Below are positions 62,551 to 64,000 of a stretch of DNA of 64,000 nucleotides, piece after piece. Under the pieces are notes generated by a model, which did no database searches, had not been told where the DNA came from, and saw nothing but the letters and a program-made list of their open reading frames with translations. A program made the position numbers and the translations under genes. The first letter of the stretch is position 1; every line of letters starts with the position of its first letter. Origin of the DNA: Sycobia sp. Sy_11 (taxonomy: Eukaryota; Arthropoda; Insecta; Hymenoptera; Epichrysomallidae); the NCBI GenBank assembly GCA_018907035.1, contig JACCIC010000274.1:123501-187500 (forward strand). The letters run 5' to 3'.

Positions 62551-62906
62551 TTTCAAGTGCAAATTGCGCGCAACGAATGCCCGAAAGCAAGTGACTCGCT
62601 CACGAGGCAAAGAGGGTCCGGGACGGCTAGGGGGGAGGGGGGGGGTAAGCAAAGGCCGGTGCACAAAGGGCGCCGAAAGTGATTTTTCTGCCGCGCGTCG
62701 AGAGGCCGCTCGCGTACAATGCGCGCGAGCGCGCGCGGCGCGGGCGCCCATCGCATTACACGCGAGCTTATGAACGGCGCGCGGCGATTCGCCACGCACA
62801 CGCACGCGCGCGCGCGCGCGTTCGCGTAAGGCCGCCCTTTTCAGCATGCTTCGCTTACCCTCCGTGGCCGCTCGCTTCTGGACGCAAGTTTTCGCGGGAC
62901 TTTTCA

Positions 62907-62964
62907 TTCTTCTTCTTCTTCTTCTTCTTCTTCTTCTTCCTCTTCTACTTCTTCCTCTTCTACC
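62907..62964. repeat. (TTC)n
   Basis: About 11 clean TTC units then TTCCTC variants, the reverse complement of the tract at 62.5 kb. Confidence 0.95.
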
Positions 62965-63130
62965 TGCCTTCTGCTCTTTATTCCCCCCTCTCCCACCAAC
63001 AACCCCCACCCCGCGGCCGAAAGGGAACGTATCCATTATACGAGAACCCCCCGGCGCGAATGAAATTGTCGAGGTTTAATACGGCGACTCTTCGTTCGAG
63101 AATTTGTAATTATACATATACTCATATCTG

Positions 63131-63135
<5 letters not shown>

Positions 63136-63182
<47 letters not shown>
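63136..63182. repeat. (TA)n
   Basis: 23 units. Confidence 0.97.
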
Positions 63183-63186
<4 letters not shown>

Positions 63187-63298
63187 CCATCGAACGTCAT
63201 GTATACATGCATATACACGAGGCTATACGCGCATATGTACGCATCGGATCAAGGATCGACGACGTGATCGTTATTTTTCGCGGCTTTACGGGAGGACG

Positions 63299-63330
63299 CG
63301 CGCGCGCGCACACACACACACACATACACA
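63299..63330. repeat. (GC)n-(CA)n
   Basis: CGCGCGCGCGCA then about 9 CA units. Z-DNA prone. Confidence 0.9.
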
Positions 63331-63440
63331 CGAGATGCGAGTGTCGAATATCGAAGAGAGCGCCATTATATCCTTATTACGACGCGGGGACGGGAGGAGG
63401 AGGAAGGATCCGGGGCTGTTTTGGGGTCGAGCGGACTTTT

Positions 63441-63703
63441 GACCGATTATCGGTATTTCAGAGCGGCTTTTTTTTTAACGTATCAATTCTGCTGCATATA
63501 AATCCAAAAAATAAATAAATCGTCGGCAGTTTTCAATATCCCAATTTCTACGTCATTTATTTATAAATGCAATTTGATTTTTCTTTTTTAGTTGAAGTGT
63601 CAATTTAATTTATAATAACATTATAAGTTTTCTAAACCTATTCGATATGCTTGTTTGAGCTTGAAATTTCATTTACATTTTGAAAATAAACTTTATTTAA
63701 TAA

Positions 63704-63748
<45 letters not shown>

Positions 63749-63944
63749 TCCATTCGTTCTATTTTTATAAAAATTTAGATACAAGATTCTAACCTGTAAC
63801 TTTTGATACAAAGAATATTTTATAAAACTCACGAAATCGCAAAAGCTTATTCGCCTTTCTTTCGAATCCCGCATCATCCGCATTACTATAGGATTTCGAA
63901 GAAAAAAAAAACAATCAAAACGCGCAGATCTTAGTACAGAAAAG
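63441..63944. other. AT-rich DNA before the right edge
   Basis: One (TA)n array and an A9 run. No gene recognised. Confidence 0.5.
63709..63746. repeat. (TA)n
   Basis: 19 units. Confidence 0.97.
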
Positions 63945-64000
63945 ATGGGCTCGGATGCTTATGCGGCGTCATTACTAAAAAAGCTTACCCTGAATGACTT
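63945..64000 (+). CDS. Possible first coding exon running off the window
   Basis: An ATG at 63945 in good context (AAAGATGGG) opens a frame with no stop to the window edge. It reads MGSDAYAASLLKKLTLND plus two bases. A TTAGTACAG just upstream (63930-63939) could be a splice acceptor, making the segment an exon with a short 5' leader. The peptide is not recognised. Eighteen open codons are weak evidence. The opposite strand carries a good donor-like CAGG|GTAAGC at about 63985-63993, so an exon on the minus strand ending there is an equal alternative. The two readings exclude each other. Confidence 0.22.
   Translation, partial: MGSDAYAASLLKKLTLND

Larger units (their letters stand above)
62420..63440. 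other. CpG-rich block between opposed GAA and TTC tracts
   Basis: The centre (62690-62830) is almost pure CG-rich alternating DNA with GCGCGCGCGCGC at 62806-62820. Long frames on both strands are low complexity. Confidence 0.5.

Noticed and set aside
62251..63518. Overlapping long frames on both strands (261 and 279 codons)
   Set aside because: Their length comes from GAA/TTC, CG-rich and (TA)n tracts, where stops are rare. The peptides are homopolymer-like.

Overview
The window looks like intergenic or intronic DNA from an insect, most likely a hymenopteran (ant, bee or wasp). This is inferred from composition: long AT-rich stretches alternate sharply with 0.3-2 kb blocks very rich in undepleted CpG, and simple repeats are extremely abundant. 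I find no protein-coding gene that can be supported by family recognition. Nearly all long open frames come from (TA)n, (CA)n, (GA)n or GC-rich low-complexity DNA. There are no ribosomal RNA genes, intact tRNAs, CRISPR arrays or intact autonomous transposons that I can recognise.

The one clear gene is a U4 spliceosomal snRNA on the minus strand (37014-37156). It is full length, with the U6-pairing 5' end, the kink-turn 5' stem-loop, the Sm site and the 3' terminal hairpin. Two helices carry paired substitutions relative to human U4, which argues for a working gene. Its upstream side (37157-37480) is a CpG-dense block with a candidate snRNA promoter element at about -51 to -72.

Layout. 0-5.5 kb: AT-rich DNA with eight (TA)n arrays, ending in a CpG-rich block with GGA and CNG triplet tracts. 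5.5-19 kb: alternating AT-rich DNA and CpG-rich blocks. 19-24.3 kb: the densest cluster of (TA)n arrays. 24.7-25.05 kb: a tandem pair of hairpin-forming 128-bp units. 26-31 kb: CpG-rich blocks. 31.5-34.2 kb: a 2.6 kb structure bounded by long inverted arms. 34.4-34.7 kb: degenerate tandem units. 35.4-36.2 kb: an 807-bp foldback element whose family recurs at 52.8-53.1 kb. 37 kb: U4. 38-64 kb: more alternation of AT-rich and CpG-rich DNA, with opposed GAA/TTC and GA/TC arrays, a 38-bp perfect palindrome at 43.6 kb, and a possible first coding exon running off the right edge.

About fifty (TA)n arrays of 37 bp or more lie in 64 kb. Most have 19-30 units. This is the most conspicuous large-scale property of the window.
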